A stretch of 64,000 nucleotides of DNA from Planctomycetota bacterium (lineage in GTDB: Bacteria; Planctomycetota; J058; JAJDCP01), in the NCBI GenBank assembly GCA_029260765.1, contig JAJDCP010000098.1, forward strand, positions 22,982-86,981. Reading direction: 5' to 3'. Within the stretch, counting starts at the first letter, position 1. Each line of letters opens with the position of its first letter. Under the pieces are notes generated by a model, which was not told the origin of the DNA, ran no database searches, and saw only the letters and a program-made list of their open reading frames with translations. Shown piece after piece: positions 1-10,500 of the stretch. The position numbers were made by a program, and so were the translations under genes.

Positions 1-1
1 G

Positions 2-136
2 AATCAGTCGGTTGGAGACCTCAACGCAACCTACTTGTTCTCCGCGGTAGTGGGCACCACCCTCCAATTTGAAGTCCAGGCAACGGGCGCTGGGAGCAGA
101 GGTGCCATCATTCAGATCGCGAAGGTCGGCCCCTGA
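2..136 (+). CDS. C-terminal end of a truncated protein (5' end outside window)
   Basis: The frame beginning at base 2 is open from the window edge to a TGA at 134-136 and encodes the last 44 residues of a protein. The tail alternates hydrophobic and polar residues (TYLFSAVVGTTLQFEVQATG, then GAIIQIAKVGP) as in a beta-sandwich or repeat module that closes a secreted protein. No family can be assigned from so little. It is judged coding because the residue composition is protein-like and the frame runs off the edge; the next gene starts about 160 bases later on the same strand. Confidence 0.5.
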   Translation, partial: NQSVGDLNATYLFSAVVGTTLQFEVQATGAGSRGAIIQIAKVGP

Positions 137-293
137 TGCGACAGCATCACCGTTCTGGTGCTGTCCAACAGAGACATCACCGCTAGGGAGCCGATGCCCC
201 ACCTCGCGAGCGGCTTCGAGCTCATACTCGGGACCGGCACCTCCGGCGGGTCGTCCGGACACGCACCTCAAGCGACAACCGGGAGGAGGAGGG

Positions 294-1226
294 ATGAGAC
301 CAGGACGTCGTGGGAAGGTGCACGGAGGCTGCTGCGCGCTCGCTTTGGTCGGGTTGGCCGCCTGCGTCGCGGGTCTGATGGTTGGCGACGACGTCCACGT
401 GCACGCGCCGCCTGGGACGCTGGCCTTCGCCGTCCCGAAGATCAGCCCGCAGCCGCAGAAGACGCCCTCCGAGGTGGTCATGGATGCCGCCTTCCTGTGC
501 TATCCGGACGGTGAGAGCGTCGCGGTGGACGTCGCCGCCGCGAGCTGGGAGACGGGAGAGACGGGCTCCTACCTGGTCCTCGAGCTGCTGTTCCCCGAGG
601 TCGGCGAACGCACGGGAGCGATCGCGGAGCTGCGCGGGCACGGCGCCTACGTGCAACTTCTGCCACCGCGCTGGGTTCCACGCAAGCCGCCGAACGGGGC
701 AGGCGAAGACGCGGCGCTCGACTTCGACGCGATGCTCGCGCTGCTCGCCGAGGGGGGCATCGGGCTCCCGCCCCAATACGACGGAGACTGCCTGCGGTGC
801 GGAAAGCCGGGCGGGATGCACGGCGGCGACAACGGGTTGTGTGTCGACTGTTCCGACGAGCTCGTCTACGGCTCCGAGCCGGTCGCCGACACTTCGCGCC
901 TCCTGCGCGCGGCGGTGCGGCGCGAGCTCGCCGGCGGCAAGCAGCCCGGGGGGCTGACCGGCGCAGGCCCGTGGTTTGCCATCGACGGCCAGAACGCCTG
1001 GGCCGAGAGCCTCCTGCCCGAGATGCGAGAGCTGCTCGGTCCGCGGGGGAAGCGCTTCACACCCACGCCCCAGCCCGATCGCAGCGCGCGCTTCGTGGCG
1101 ACGACCAGCGCCCGGGTCGATGGGGGCTTCGAGCAGGTCATGGAGGCGAGCATCGCCGGCGGGATGCTGGCCTTCATCGCATTCGGTATCGGCGCCGTGG
1201 CGCGGGGAAAAAAGTCCGAGCGGTAG
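294..1226 (+). CDS. Hypothetical envelope protein with a four-cysteine site and C-terminal membrane anchor
   Basis: Predicted 310 residues. The ATG at 294 follows a GGAGGAGGAGGG Shine-Dalgarno; the frame is open further upstream but without start support. The N-terminus is basic then hydrophobic (residues 12-30) and contains GLAAC, an acceptable lipobox with Cys24, so the protein is exported and perhaps lipidated. A compact CxxC...CxxC site (Cys166, Cys169, Cys183, Cys186) in the middle resembles a small zinc knuckle. The last 30 residues form one hydrophobic segment followed by RGKKSER, as in a C-terminal membrane anchor. I recognise no family. A hairpin 38 bases after the stop (1265-1285) probably ends the transcript. 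Confidence 0.65.
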   Translation: MRPGRRGKVHGGCCALALVGLAACVAGLMVGDDVHVHAPPGTLAFAVPKISPQPQKTPSEVVMDAAFLCYPDGESVAVDVAAASWETGETGSYLVLELLFPEVGERTGAIAELRGHGAYVQLLPPRWVPRKPPNGAGEDAALDFDAMLALLAEGGIGLPPQYDGDCLRCGKPGGMHGGDNGLCVDCSDELVYGSEPVADTSRLLRAAVRRELAGGKQPGGLTGAGPWFAIDGQNAWAESLLPEMRELLGPRGKRFTPTPQPDRSARFVATTSARVDGGFEQVMEASIAGGMLAFIAFGIGAVARGKKSER

Positions 1227-1656
1227 AGGCCCGGGTCCTGGCCGACAGCGGAAACGCGAGCCACGACAGAGGCTTCGACTCTGTCCCAGACAAGCAGACC
1301 TGAAAGCCGCTCTGGCTGCGCCCCAGGGTGCTCTACCACTTGCTCCTCCAGCTCCTGCCTGCTCCTGCCTGCCGCGGAGTGCCGCCGCCGTCCCTACCCA
1401 TAGTTGCACACGTTGCACAGGCTGCACGGGAGGCGTGTGCGCGCATCTCCGTGGAATCCGCATCTGCCCCGCCGTCCGCGCCCGCTGTGCAGATCGGCTT
1501 GCTCGGGAAGCGCCTCCGGACCGCTGCGTTGCCGGTCTGACCGTCCGGGAACGGCCGGCCTCGCGGGTTTGCCCGTCTGGCACGGCACTTGATTGTCAGG
1601 CTCAGAGTGTTCAGCACCGGGCCTCACGCCCTTCCCAACAGCAAGAGGAGTCAGCC
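1227..1656. other. Intergenic region of 430 bases
   Basis: No frame here has both protein-like composition and a ribosome binding site. It contains the hairpin at 1265-1285, a CT-rich stretch near 1338-1375 with a repeated CTCCTGCCTG, and presumably the promoter of the gene at 1657. No clear -10/-35 pair was seen. Confidence 0.6.
1265..1285 (+). terminator. Hairpin after the gene ending at 1226
   Basis: GACAGAG (1265-1271) and CTCTGTC (1279-1285) are perfect reverse complements separated by the 7-base loop GCTTCGA. No T-tract follows, so if it is a terminator it is not a classical intrinsic one. Similar bare hairpins follow other genes here (21055-21073, 34940-34956). Confidence 0.45.
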
Positions 1657-2241
1657 ATGAGCTTTCCCGCACGTTTCCTATGCCTGCTCGCCCTCGCCTG
1701 CCCCCTGGCCGCCCAGGATGGGCTCCGCATCGACTGGAGTCAGGCCACGCCCAGCCAGCTGCTCGCCGACGCGCAGTCCCGCGCCGACGCCCACGCCGGC
1801 ACGTCCGTCCCGCTCGCCCGCATCCAGGTGCGCAACATGTCCGCCGACGGCACCGTCGAGCTGTCCGGCGACGCCTGCAACATCATCTTCAGTTTCCTGG
1901 GCGATGTCGGCGGGGGCGGCATGTCGTTGTACAAGGTCTACTACGTCGCGATGCAGGGATCCCGGGAACCGAACATCAACGTCGGCGAGGACAGCAACGG
2001 CGGAGCCACCACCGGGAACGCCATGCCCGCCCTGGAAGCCCTTGACGTCAAGGGCTTCCTGCGCAATGAGACCAGCTTCGCCCAGAAGTGCCCGGAGAAC
2101 GGTCTGCGTGGTCCGTACTCGCTCAACTTTTCCACCGGCGGCGCAGGAGTGCGGGTGACGATGTCCAACCAGAACGACCCCACGCGCAAGGTGATGTTCG
2201 ACCCCAACAACGTCAAGGTCGTCGGCACCTACGGCTTCTGA
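1657..2241 (+). CDS. Hypothetical secreted protein, 194 residues
   Basis: The ATG at 1657 is preceded by AAGAGGAG at good spacing. Residues 1-20 form a short Sec signal peptide ending in PLAAQ. The mature part is rich in Gly, Asn and Asp and lacks membrane segments; the middle reads as beta structure with glycine turns (GDVGGGGMSLYKVYY, NVGEDSNGG). Two cysteines (in GDACN and FAQKCPEN) could form a disulphide. No catalytic motif or known domain is visible. It is convergent with the pectate-lyase-like gene, 19 bases apart. Confidence 0.65.
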   Translation: MSFPARFLCLLALACPLAAQDGLRIDWSQATPSQLLADAQSRADAHAGTSVPLARIQVRNMSADGTVELSGDACNIIFSFLGDVGGGGMSLYKVYYVAMQGSREPNINVGEDSNGGATTGNAMPALEALDVKGFLRNETSFAQKCPENGLRGPYSLNFSTGGAGVRVTMSNQNDPTRKVMFDPNNVKVVGTYGF

Positions 2242-2260
2242 GCCGGGTCGCCGCTTCCCT

Positions 2261-3697
2261 TCACTCCCCTCGCTGCGCCCGGTACAGGTTCTCGATCTCG
2301 ACCTGCGGCAACAGCTGCTGCTCCAGCCCCTCCGCGGGCACCAGCTCAATCGCGCGCTGTTCGCTGCTCCAACCGGCGAACACCGCGCGCGGCCATTGGT
2401 TGTAGGGGCCTATCTGCACCGGCCCCTCGCCTGCGGGCAGGATATGGCGGATGTTCCAGTACACGTTCGCCCGCGCAGAGTGCGGCCCCCGCGGCCCGGA
2501 GCCGCCGCTCTTGAGCGGGTCGCCCAGCTTGCCGCGATGGTCGATCTCGATGTCGGTGTGCAGGTTCTCGAACGAGGCCGCGCGATGGCAGTCCATGCGC
2601 AGGCGGTAGCCACGACCACGCTCGAAGACGTTGCCGTGCGCGCCCCACGACACGGTGGTGCCGTGGATGTGCGGACAGTCGATGCGCCAGTCACTGAACA
2701 GGCAATCGGACGTCCAGCTGGCCGACAGGCAATGATGCATGGTGCGGCCCGTGATCGCCACCTCCTGCACGGTCACGAAGCGGCTCCCGTTGACGAAGAT
2801 GCCGCTATCCGCGTTCTCGATGGCTATATCCCGCATCCAACAGTCGATGCCACCGATCAGCTCGATGGCGTTGTAGCCGGCCTCTTTGAGGTGCCCCGGG
2901 TACTTGCTGGCTGCGAACTCGAAGCCCAGTCCAGACAGCCCCACCTCATGCAGGGAAGGCCTGCCGACCAGCCGGCCCTGCCACTCCGGACGCAGCTCGA
3001 GGCGCAACGGATGCGCGATCCGCAGCCAACCCTCCCCGACTTCCGCCACCTGCACCCACTCGCGCACGCGCGCCTCGTCCGACTCCCGCAGCTCGCTTCC
3101 CATCCGCTTGCGCGCGATCACCCCGCCGTAGAGCACGTCGAGCAGGCTGTCGACGCCCTTGTCGTTGAACCACTGCAGCTCGAGCCACGCACCGACAACG
3201 ATCGGCGCGGATCCGGTGCTCAACACACAGTGCAGGGTGTCTCCTCCAGCCGGAGTGGCGCCCACGACCCGGGCACGGACGCCTGTCGAGGCACGCCCGC
3301 TACGCAACCGCAGCATGCCCCCGCTCCAGCTCCAGCTCGGCGAGGGGCCATGGATGTCGGCCAACGAATGGGGACAGACGAACACGCTGCGCGCAGAACC
3401 CGCACCGAGCAGGACCGTGCTGTCGGCACTGATCAACACTTCCGACTCGAGCCGCCAGCGCCCCTCGGGGATGAAGATCACCCGCCCGGCCCCCGCCTCG
3501 ATGGCCGCGCGCAGTGCGGGAGCACAGTCGCTCTCGCCATCGCCCCGCGCTCCGAAGTCACGGATGTCCAACACAGCTTCGGGCTCGGGCAGCGGCCGGG
3601 CTCCCGCGCCGTAGCCGGCGAGAGAGAAGTCCGGCAGCTCCTGAGCGCAAGCCAGTTGGCTCAACAGGCAGACAGTGATCCAGACTGCGCGAGACAT
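2261..3697 (-). CDS. Secreted right-handed beta-helix protein, pectate lyase superfamily
   Basis: Predicted 478 residues. The ATG at 3697 has TGGAGGA at ideal spacing; an in-frame ATG at 3718 overlaps the stop of the upstream gene but has poorer support. A signal peptide (AVWITVCLLSQLACAQ) is followed by the hallmark start of Pectate_lyase_3/GH28-like proteins, LDIRDFGARGDGESDCAPAL, then successive beta-helix rungs with Asn- and Gly-rich turns (IAIENADSGIFVNGSRFVTV). Family members act on, or bind, polysaccharides outside the cytoplasm; the substrate is unknown. It is last in a minus-strand set behind the membrane protein at 3715-5223 and could be cotranscribed with it. Confidence 0.85.
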   Translation of the reverse strand: MSRAVWITVCLLSQLACAQELPDFSLAGYGAGARPLPEPEAVLDIRDFGARGDGESDCAPALRAAIEAGAGRVIFIPEGRWRLESEVLISADSTVLLGAGSARSVFVCPHSLADIHGPSPSWSWSGGMLRLRSGRASTGVRARVVGATPAGGDTLHCVLSTGSAPIVVGAWLELQWFNDKGVDSLLDVLYGGVIARKRMGSELRESDEARVREWVQVAEVGEGWLRIAHPLRLELRPEWQGRLVGRPSLHEVGLSGLGFEFAASKYPGHLKEAGYNAIELIGGIDCWMRDIAIENADSGIFVNGSRFVTVQEVAITGRTMHHCLSASWTSDCLFSDWRIDCPHIHGTTVSWGAHGNVFERGRGYRLRMDCHRAASFENLHTDIEIDHRGKLGDPLKSGGSGPRGPHSARANVYWNIRHILPAGEGPVQIGPYNQWPRAVFAGWSSEQRAIELVPAEGLEQQLLPQVEIENLYRAQRGE

Positions 3698-3714
3698 CGG
3701 CTTCCTCCAGAAGT

Positions 3715-5223
3715 TCATTCCCCATCCGGACCGGCGGAGGGAAGCACACGCCAGGCCCGGAAGGGAGCATCAGGGCTGATGGCCTGCAGACGCGCAAAAC
3801 CTGGCAGCATCGAAGGCCGCACGCCCTGCAGGGTGTCACAATGGACGATCACGAAATCAAAGTGGTCGTAGTCTGAAGCCTGCACACGTTCGGCAAACCA
3901 TTCCAGATGCGGCGTCCAGGGCGGCCGTTCACGATCAGCAAAGACCACCAGGGCCGAACCGTGCTCGGCGAAGGAGAAACTCAGGCGTCCTCCCTTGAAG
4001 ACTTGCGCCCAGGCGAAGCTCTGCAGGAAGGGTTTGCGCTTGATCCACCAGCTGCTCGGGGTCATGTCCAGTCCCAACACACGCGGCTCATCTGGCAGCG
4101 CCTCGATACTCTGCTGCAGGCCCTCCAGCTCGAATTCTTCGAAGGCCATCCACAGGTCGGCGCTGATCACGGACAGACTGAGCAGGGCCAACGCGGGCAG
4201 CCAGAGCTCAACCCGCCAACGCAGGCGTGGCAGGGGCAACGCCAGCAACCCCAGCATACCGGCGTATGGCAGCCAACGCCGGTTCAGGCTGATGGTGTTC
4301 GAAGCGCTCTCAGGCAAGCAGAAGTAGGCCGCTGCCAGGCAGGCCGCTGCCCAGATCAGGCGGGACACGGGAGCGCCCCCTGGCTCCTCGGCGACCGGCC
4401 TGCGCCGCGCCTGCCACACCAGCACCAGGGCGAGCACCAGCAGGACGGCCACCAGCACCAGCTCGGTCCAGCCGTGCAGGCCTCCCAGCAGGCTGTCGGT
4501 GAAGCGCCGCGGCTCCAGGCGTTGCCAGGGCCACGTCCGCCACAGCGCCTCAGAGCTGAACCCCATCGCCGACGCCTGTTGGCGCCACAGCCAGGCCGGC
4601 AGCAACCAGGGCACGAAGCCCAGACAGCGCACCCCAAGCTCACGCCAGCCGGCACGTGCCTGCCAGCTGCGCAGCAGCAACCACAGGCCTCCGGCGAGAA
4701 ACCACAGGCCATGGGAAGCATACAGACCGCCGGCCCAGAGACCGCAGAGCAGCGCGTCCCAGCATGGCTTGCGGGATGTCTCCAGCGCACACAGGAAGCC
4801 CGCGAACACCGGCCAGCCCAACGCAAAGCTCAGGAAGCCCCAATACAGATTGTGGTTGAAGATCAGGCAGGCAGCCGCCAGCACAAGCGGCCAGGGACGG
4901 CGGAAGCGGCGCGCCAGAAGCGCACAGGCGGCCAACGACAGCAGCGCCACCGCCAGCACACCGAGGCGCCCGGCCTGTTCGGGCCCCCCCACCATCCAAC
5001 CAAGCGCCAACAGTCCATGGGCCAGCGAGTGGGGTGTCTCCCACTGGATACGGTACGGCCCCTCAGGCTCGGCCCGCGCCTCGTCGAACAGCCGCACCTG
5101 CGCGACCAGCTGAGGAAGGTCTGCCACGGGCGGGAACTGCACGCAGAGAAACGGCCCCGCCACCGCCAACGCGGCACACAGCAAGGCCGCAGCGCCCGCC
5201 CTCGAGGCCAGCTGCGCATTCAC
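3715..5223 (-). CDS. Polytopic membrane protein, possible GT-C-type glycosyltransferase
   Basis: Predicted 502 residues. The GTG at 5223 overlaps the TGA of tag by four bases (GTGA), so translation is coupled. About ten to twelve hydrophobic segments fill residues 8-395; the C-terminal 100 residues are soluble. An early loop after the first segment carries acidic residues (FPPVADLPQLVAQ), the position where GT-C enzymes such as PMT/ArnT-like proteins keep their catalytic Asp, and a topology of many helices plus a soluble C-terminal domain also fits. That family assignment is inference; no diagnostic motif is complete. The frame stays open upstream of 5223, but that part is the shadow of tag. 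Confidence 0.7.
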   Translation of the reverse strand: MNAQLASRAGAAALLCAALAVAGPFLCVQFPPVADLPQLVAQVRLFDEARAEPEGPYRIQWETPHSLAHGLLALGWMVGGPEQAGRLGVLAVALLSLAACALLARRFRRPWPLVLAAACLIFNHNLYWGFLSFALGWPVFAGFLCALETSRKPCWDALLCGLWAGGLYASHGLWFLAGGLWLLLRSWQARAGWRELGVRCLGFVPWLLPAWLWRQQASAMGFSSEALWRTWPWQRLEPRRFTDSLLGGLHGWTELVLVAVLLVLALVLVWQARRRPVAEEPGGAPVSRLIWAAACLAAAYFCLPESASNTISLNRRWLPYAGMLGLLALPLPRLRWRVELWLPALALLSLSVISADLWMAFEEFELEGLQQSIEALPDEPRVLGLDMTPSSWWIKRKPFLQSFAWAQVFKGGRLSFSFAEHGSALVVFADRERPPWTPHLEWFAERVQASDYDHFDFVIVHCDTLQGVRPSMLPGFARLQAISPDAPFRAWRVLPSAGPDGE

Positions 5224-5798
5224 AGGGCAGCAGCCAGGGCGGCACAGGCGGCGTGGCGGGGGCAGTCGAGCAGGTGATCGTTGACCATACCGGTCGCCTG
5301 CATATGGGCATAGACGACCGTCGGCCCGATGAACTTGAAGCCCTCGCGCTTGAGCTGTTTGCTGAGCAGGCTGGAGAGTTCGGTCTTCGCGGGCAGATCG
5401 GACAGGCTGCGCCATCGATTCTGCACGGGCCGCCCGTCGACGAAGCCCCAGATCCAGTCGGCAAAACTGCCCTCCCGGGCCTGCAGACGCAGGAAATTGC
5501 GGGCATTGCCGACGGCAGCCTCGATCTTGGCGCGCGAGCGCACGATGCCTGCATCGCCGAGCAGACGTACCACCTCGGCCTCTCCGTAGCCCGCCACGAT
5601 CTCCGGGTCAAAGCCGGAGAAGGCCTTCTGGAAGTTGGTCCGCTTGTTCAAGATGGTCAGCCAGCTCAGCCCCGCCTGGAACGTCTCGAGCACCAGAAAC
5701 TCGAACAGTCTCTGCTCGTCGAACAGGGGCACGCCCCACTCGTGGTCGTGGTAGTTGACGTAGATCGCAGGTTTTTCGGCCCAGGCACAGCGCGGCAT
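5220..5798 (-). CDS. tag: DNA-3-methyladenine glycosylase I
   Basis: Predicted 192 residues, close to the 187 of E. coli Tag. It removes 3-methyladenine from alkylated DNA. The N-terminus MPRCAWAEKPAIYVNYHDHEWG aligns with the family: zinc ligands Cys4 and His17 are present, as is the second pair in NDHLLDC near the C-terminus. The active-site region LETFQAGLSWLTILNKR keeps the conserved glutamate and AGLSW. The ATG at 5798 has GGGAGGAG six bases upstream. It leads a minus-strand set with two genes of unrelated function, the first coupled by a GTGA overlap. Confidence 0.95.
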   Translation of the reverse strand: MPRCAWAEKPAIYVNYHDHEWGVPLFDEQRLFEFLVLETFQAGLSWLTILNKRTNFQKAFSGFDPEIVAGYGEAEVVRLLGDAGIVRSRAKIEAAVGNARNFLRLQAREGSFADWIWGFVDGRPVQNRWRSLSDLPAKTELSSLLSKQLKREGFKFIGPTVVYAHMQATGMVNDHLLDCPRHAACAALAAAL

Positions 5799-5933
5799 CG
5801 GGTCTCCTCCCGCTCCACTGATACCCTGGCCCGCCTCGGGCATCAACGCAAAGCCCCGACTGCTTGACGGAGGCGCCCGATTGGATGAGAATCCGGGGCT
5901 AAAGCTCTCTCCCCATCTACTGGAGGCGGTCGC

Positions 5934-7298
<1,365 letters not shown>

Positions 7299-7299
7299 T

Positions 7300-7410
7300 T
7301 CAAGAGTCCTTGTCCCGTCGTGAGCCGAGGAGCATGACCAACAGCACAACTGCCCCCGCCACGACGAACAGGCCCACGATCGCCGCCACCATCAGAATTC
7401 CGATGCTCAT
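7300..7410 (-). CDS. Small single-pass membrane protein, 36 residues
   Basis: From ATG 7410 with CTGGAGAGA upstream. The peptide is a short start (MSIGIL), one hydrophobic helix of about 24 residues, and a charged tail GSRRDKDS: a typical small membrane protein with the basic end in the cytoplasm. It is divergent from the kinase-TPR gene at 7521 and convergent with the cNMP-kinase gene, so it might work with either kinase; that is speculation. Support is the Shine-Dalgarno and the clean topology, not homology. Confidence 0.55.
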   Translation of the reverse strand: MSIGILMVAAIVGLFVVAGAVVLLVMLLGSRRDKDS

Positions 7411-7520
7411 CAGCTCTCTCCAGTTGAGTCGCCTCGCAGCTGGTTGATGCAGGTGCGCGGCAGACTGGCTACGGCTTCTGCCCTTATAGTACACCTTGGG
7501 AGTGCGGGAAGGGGGCCAGC
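7411..7520. promoter_or_regulatory. Divergent promoter region between the small membrane protein and the kinase-TPR gene
   Basis: The 110 bases separate divergent starts at 7410 (minus) and 7521 (plus). The only AT-rich core is TTATAGTAC (7484-7492). It reads TATAGT on the plus strand and TACTATAA on the minus strand, so it could serve as a -10 element in either direction. No matching -35 was found. Confidence 0.35.
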
Positions 7521-10500
7521 TTGGACGAGCAGACCATCCGCGAGCTCTGGGCTCCAACGCTCGGAGACCAGACAGACTGGACCGTGCTGGACGGCGAGGC
7601 CACCTACCGCTCGCTGCCTGGCGCTGACGAGACTCTCTCCCCCCTGGATCTGGACCAGGCCGGACAATCTCCCTTTGTCCCCGGCGCAGAGATCGGGCGC
7701 GGGGGCGTGGGCGTCGTCTACCGCGCCCGCCAATCTTCGCTGGGACGCGACGTCGCCCTCAAGACTCCGCACTCCGAGCAGGAAGCCCATGCTTTTGCAG
7801 GGCCCCGGGGGTTCTTCGTCGAAGCCCTGATCAACGGGCGGCTCGAACACCCGAACATCGTGCCGGTGCACGACCTCGGGCGCGGTCCCGACGGGGGCAT
7901 CTTCCTGGCGATGAAGCTCGTCGAGGGCGACAGCTGGCGGGCGCTGCTCGACCGCCCGGAGAAGGATCTGGTCTACCACCTCGAGATCCTGCTGCAGGTC
8001 TGCAACGCGGTGGCCTTTGCCCACAGCCGGGGGGTGGTGCACAACGACCTGAAACCCGAAAACGTGATGGTCGGCCGCTTTGGCGAGGTGTTGCTGATGG
8101 ACTGGGGGCTGGCCGTCGAGTTCGGGCAGCCTGCCCGCCTGCGCCACCGCTCACAGGTCACCCGGCCCTGTGGAACTCCTGGCTACATGCCGCCCGAGCT
8201 CGCAGAAGGACGCGGCCAGGACATCGGCCCCCACACCGATGTCTACCTGCTCGGCGGCATCCTGTTCCGTCTGCTCAGCGGGCGCACGCCCCACCACGGC
8301 CACAACTTCGTGCAGACCGTGCTGCACGCTGTGCTGGGACGGGTCGGGGAGCTGCCCGGCGAAGTGCCGCGCGAGCTGCGCCAGATCTGTCTCAAGGCGC
8401 TGGCCGGGGAACCCGCGGCGCGGCATTCCAGCGTCGAGGCCTTCCAGTCCGCCTTGCGCGCCTTCCTGCGGCACCGAGAGAGTCTGCTCATCAGCTCTGA
8501 AGCGCGCCAGACGCTCGACGCCGCCCTGGCCCGGGACACGCTGCCCCGCAGCCAGCTCTACGAGAAGCTGGCCACCGCCGTCGCCGGCTTCGCACAGGCG
8601 CAGCGCCTCTGGTCGGAAAACCCCGAGGCAGCTCGAGGCAGCGTGGAGGCCCGCCGCGCCTATGCCGAGCTCGCCCTCGGCGGCGGTGACCTGGCCCTGG
8701 CCGCCACCCAGCTCGATGCTCTGGCGGATTCCGGGGCGCCTGCACCGGAGCTGCGCCTCGAGCTGCAAGGCGCGCGCCGTCGCCGTACTCGGGAACGGCT
8801 GCTGCGGCGCAACCTGCAGTGGGGTCTGGCCAGCGCTTTCATGCTGATCATGATCTTGCTGGGCGCATGGTGGTGGGCCGATACAGACCGGGTCGCAGAG
8901 CTGCGCAACAACGCCCAGTGGGCATTCGACACCCAGCGGTCGCTTGTCAGAGAGCTGAACGGCGACAGTCTGCGGGTGGTGATGCACGAGCTGGGGAGCA
9001 CCCCGCTCCTGCAGGCCGGGCAGGACCGACCGTTCCACCTCTCCAATTCCGAGCAGCATCTTCACGCCCAACAGATCCGAGGCTTCTTCTACTACGTCTC
9101 GCAGAGCATGCACCTGGCCGAGCTGGCCACGCAGGTGGTCGAAGAACATTTGTTGCAGCAGATGCCCGCAGCCGCGCTCGACAGCCTGCGGATCGCCAAT
9201 CAAGTCGACCACGAGCTGGCAGTCCGGCTCGCCATCGCCAACCAGTCTTTCGAGCTGGCCGAGACCTTCCTGGCCAGCCACCCCGATGCGAAGACCCGCG
9301 CGGCTTTGCGCGCCGAGCTCGCAGAGCAACGCACGGCGGCTCTCAGCTGGCAGATCACGCAGACTGAACGAGCCCTGGAAGACCTGCGCCTGGGCCGCGG
9401 GCGCGCCGACAGGCCGCGCTGGTGGCCGACGCCCGAAGAGTATGTCATCCAGCTCAGCCGCTTCCGCGACAAGGGCGTGGTCCAGGTGTTGCACGAGCAT
9501 CTGCAGGCCTATACCCGCCGCGCGCAAGCGGACGCGAGCATCGGCCTGCCCGTGCCATGGACGCAGGCAGAGAGCGAGGAGATCGCTGTCATTCTGCAGG
9601 TCTTGGGGATGCTCGACCTGCCGGACGTCTGCCTTCCTCCCCTGATCGCCTTCGCGAGTGCGGTCTGGGACCCCAAGCTCGCCGTGGTCAGCGGGTTGGC
9701 CTTGTGCAACACCGGTGACAGGCGGGCCGAAGAGTTCCTCTACCGCGAGCTGCGGGAGCGTATGGGCGTCAACAGCTCCGTCTGGACGCAGGTGTCGGGC
9801 CAGCTGGCCCGCATCCGCAGCGAGAGTCTCGATGCCGCGGAGATCTTCGATCTGCAGGAATGCCTGCTGCAAGGACTGCGCCTCAGCGCGAAGGGTGAGG
9901 GGGACGCTGCGCTGCGCATGTACGCGCGCGCGATTGAGCTCGATTCGACTTTGGTGAGCGCCTTCAACGACCGTGGGGTCGTGCTGCTCGGCCTGGGGAG
10001 GTATACCGAAGCCTACGAAGACTTCACCCGGGCGATCGGCCTCGGGGCGAACACCTGCCCCTTCTTCAACAACCGCGGCCAGGCTTTGCTGTACCTGGGC
10101 CGGTTGGATGACGCGCGCCGCGACTTCGACCACGCCATCGAGCTCGATCCGAGCGCACCCCGGCCCTGGGCGAGCCGCGGCACGCTCTGGCTCGAGCTCG
10201 ACAGCCTCGATCTTGCCGTGCGCGACTACCAACGCGCGATGGAGCTCGATCCCTACCTGGAAGAGGCCGTCAACAACCTGGCTGCCACCTACTCACGGCT
10301 CGAACGTCTCGATGACGCCATCAGGATGTTCGATCGCGCCTTGAGTCTCGACCCGCGAGACACGATGGCGTACACCAACCGTGCCCTCACCTACCTCCAG
10401 TTGGGAGAGCCCGCGCGTTCGCTCGCTGACTGCGATCGGGCTCTGCGCCTCGATCCCCGCCTGACCGGAGCCCTGAGCACACGCGGCTCGGCGTATCTGG

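Noticed and set aside
222..1583. Long open frame on the minus strand opposite the first genes
   Set aside because: Arg/Pro/Gly-rich translation without domains or Shine-Dalgarno; a shadow of GC-rich coding sequence on the other strand.
8151..10232. Open frame of almost 700 codons antisense to the kinase-TPR gene
   Set aside because: No recognisable family; mirrors the codon pattern of the TPR gene, which has full motif support.
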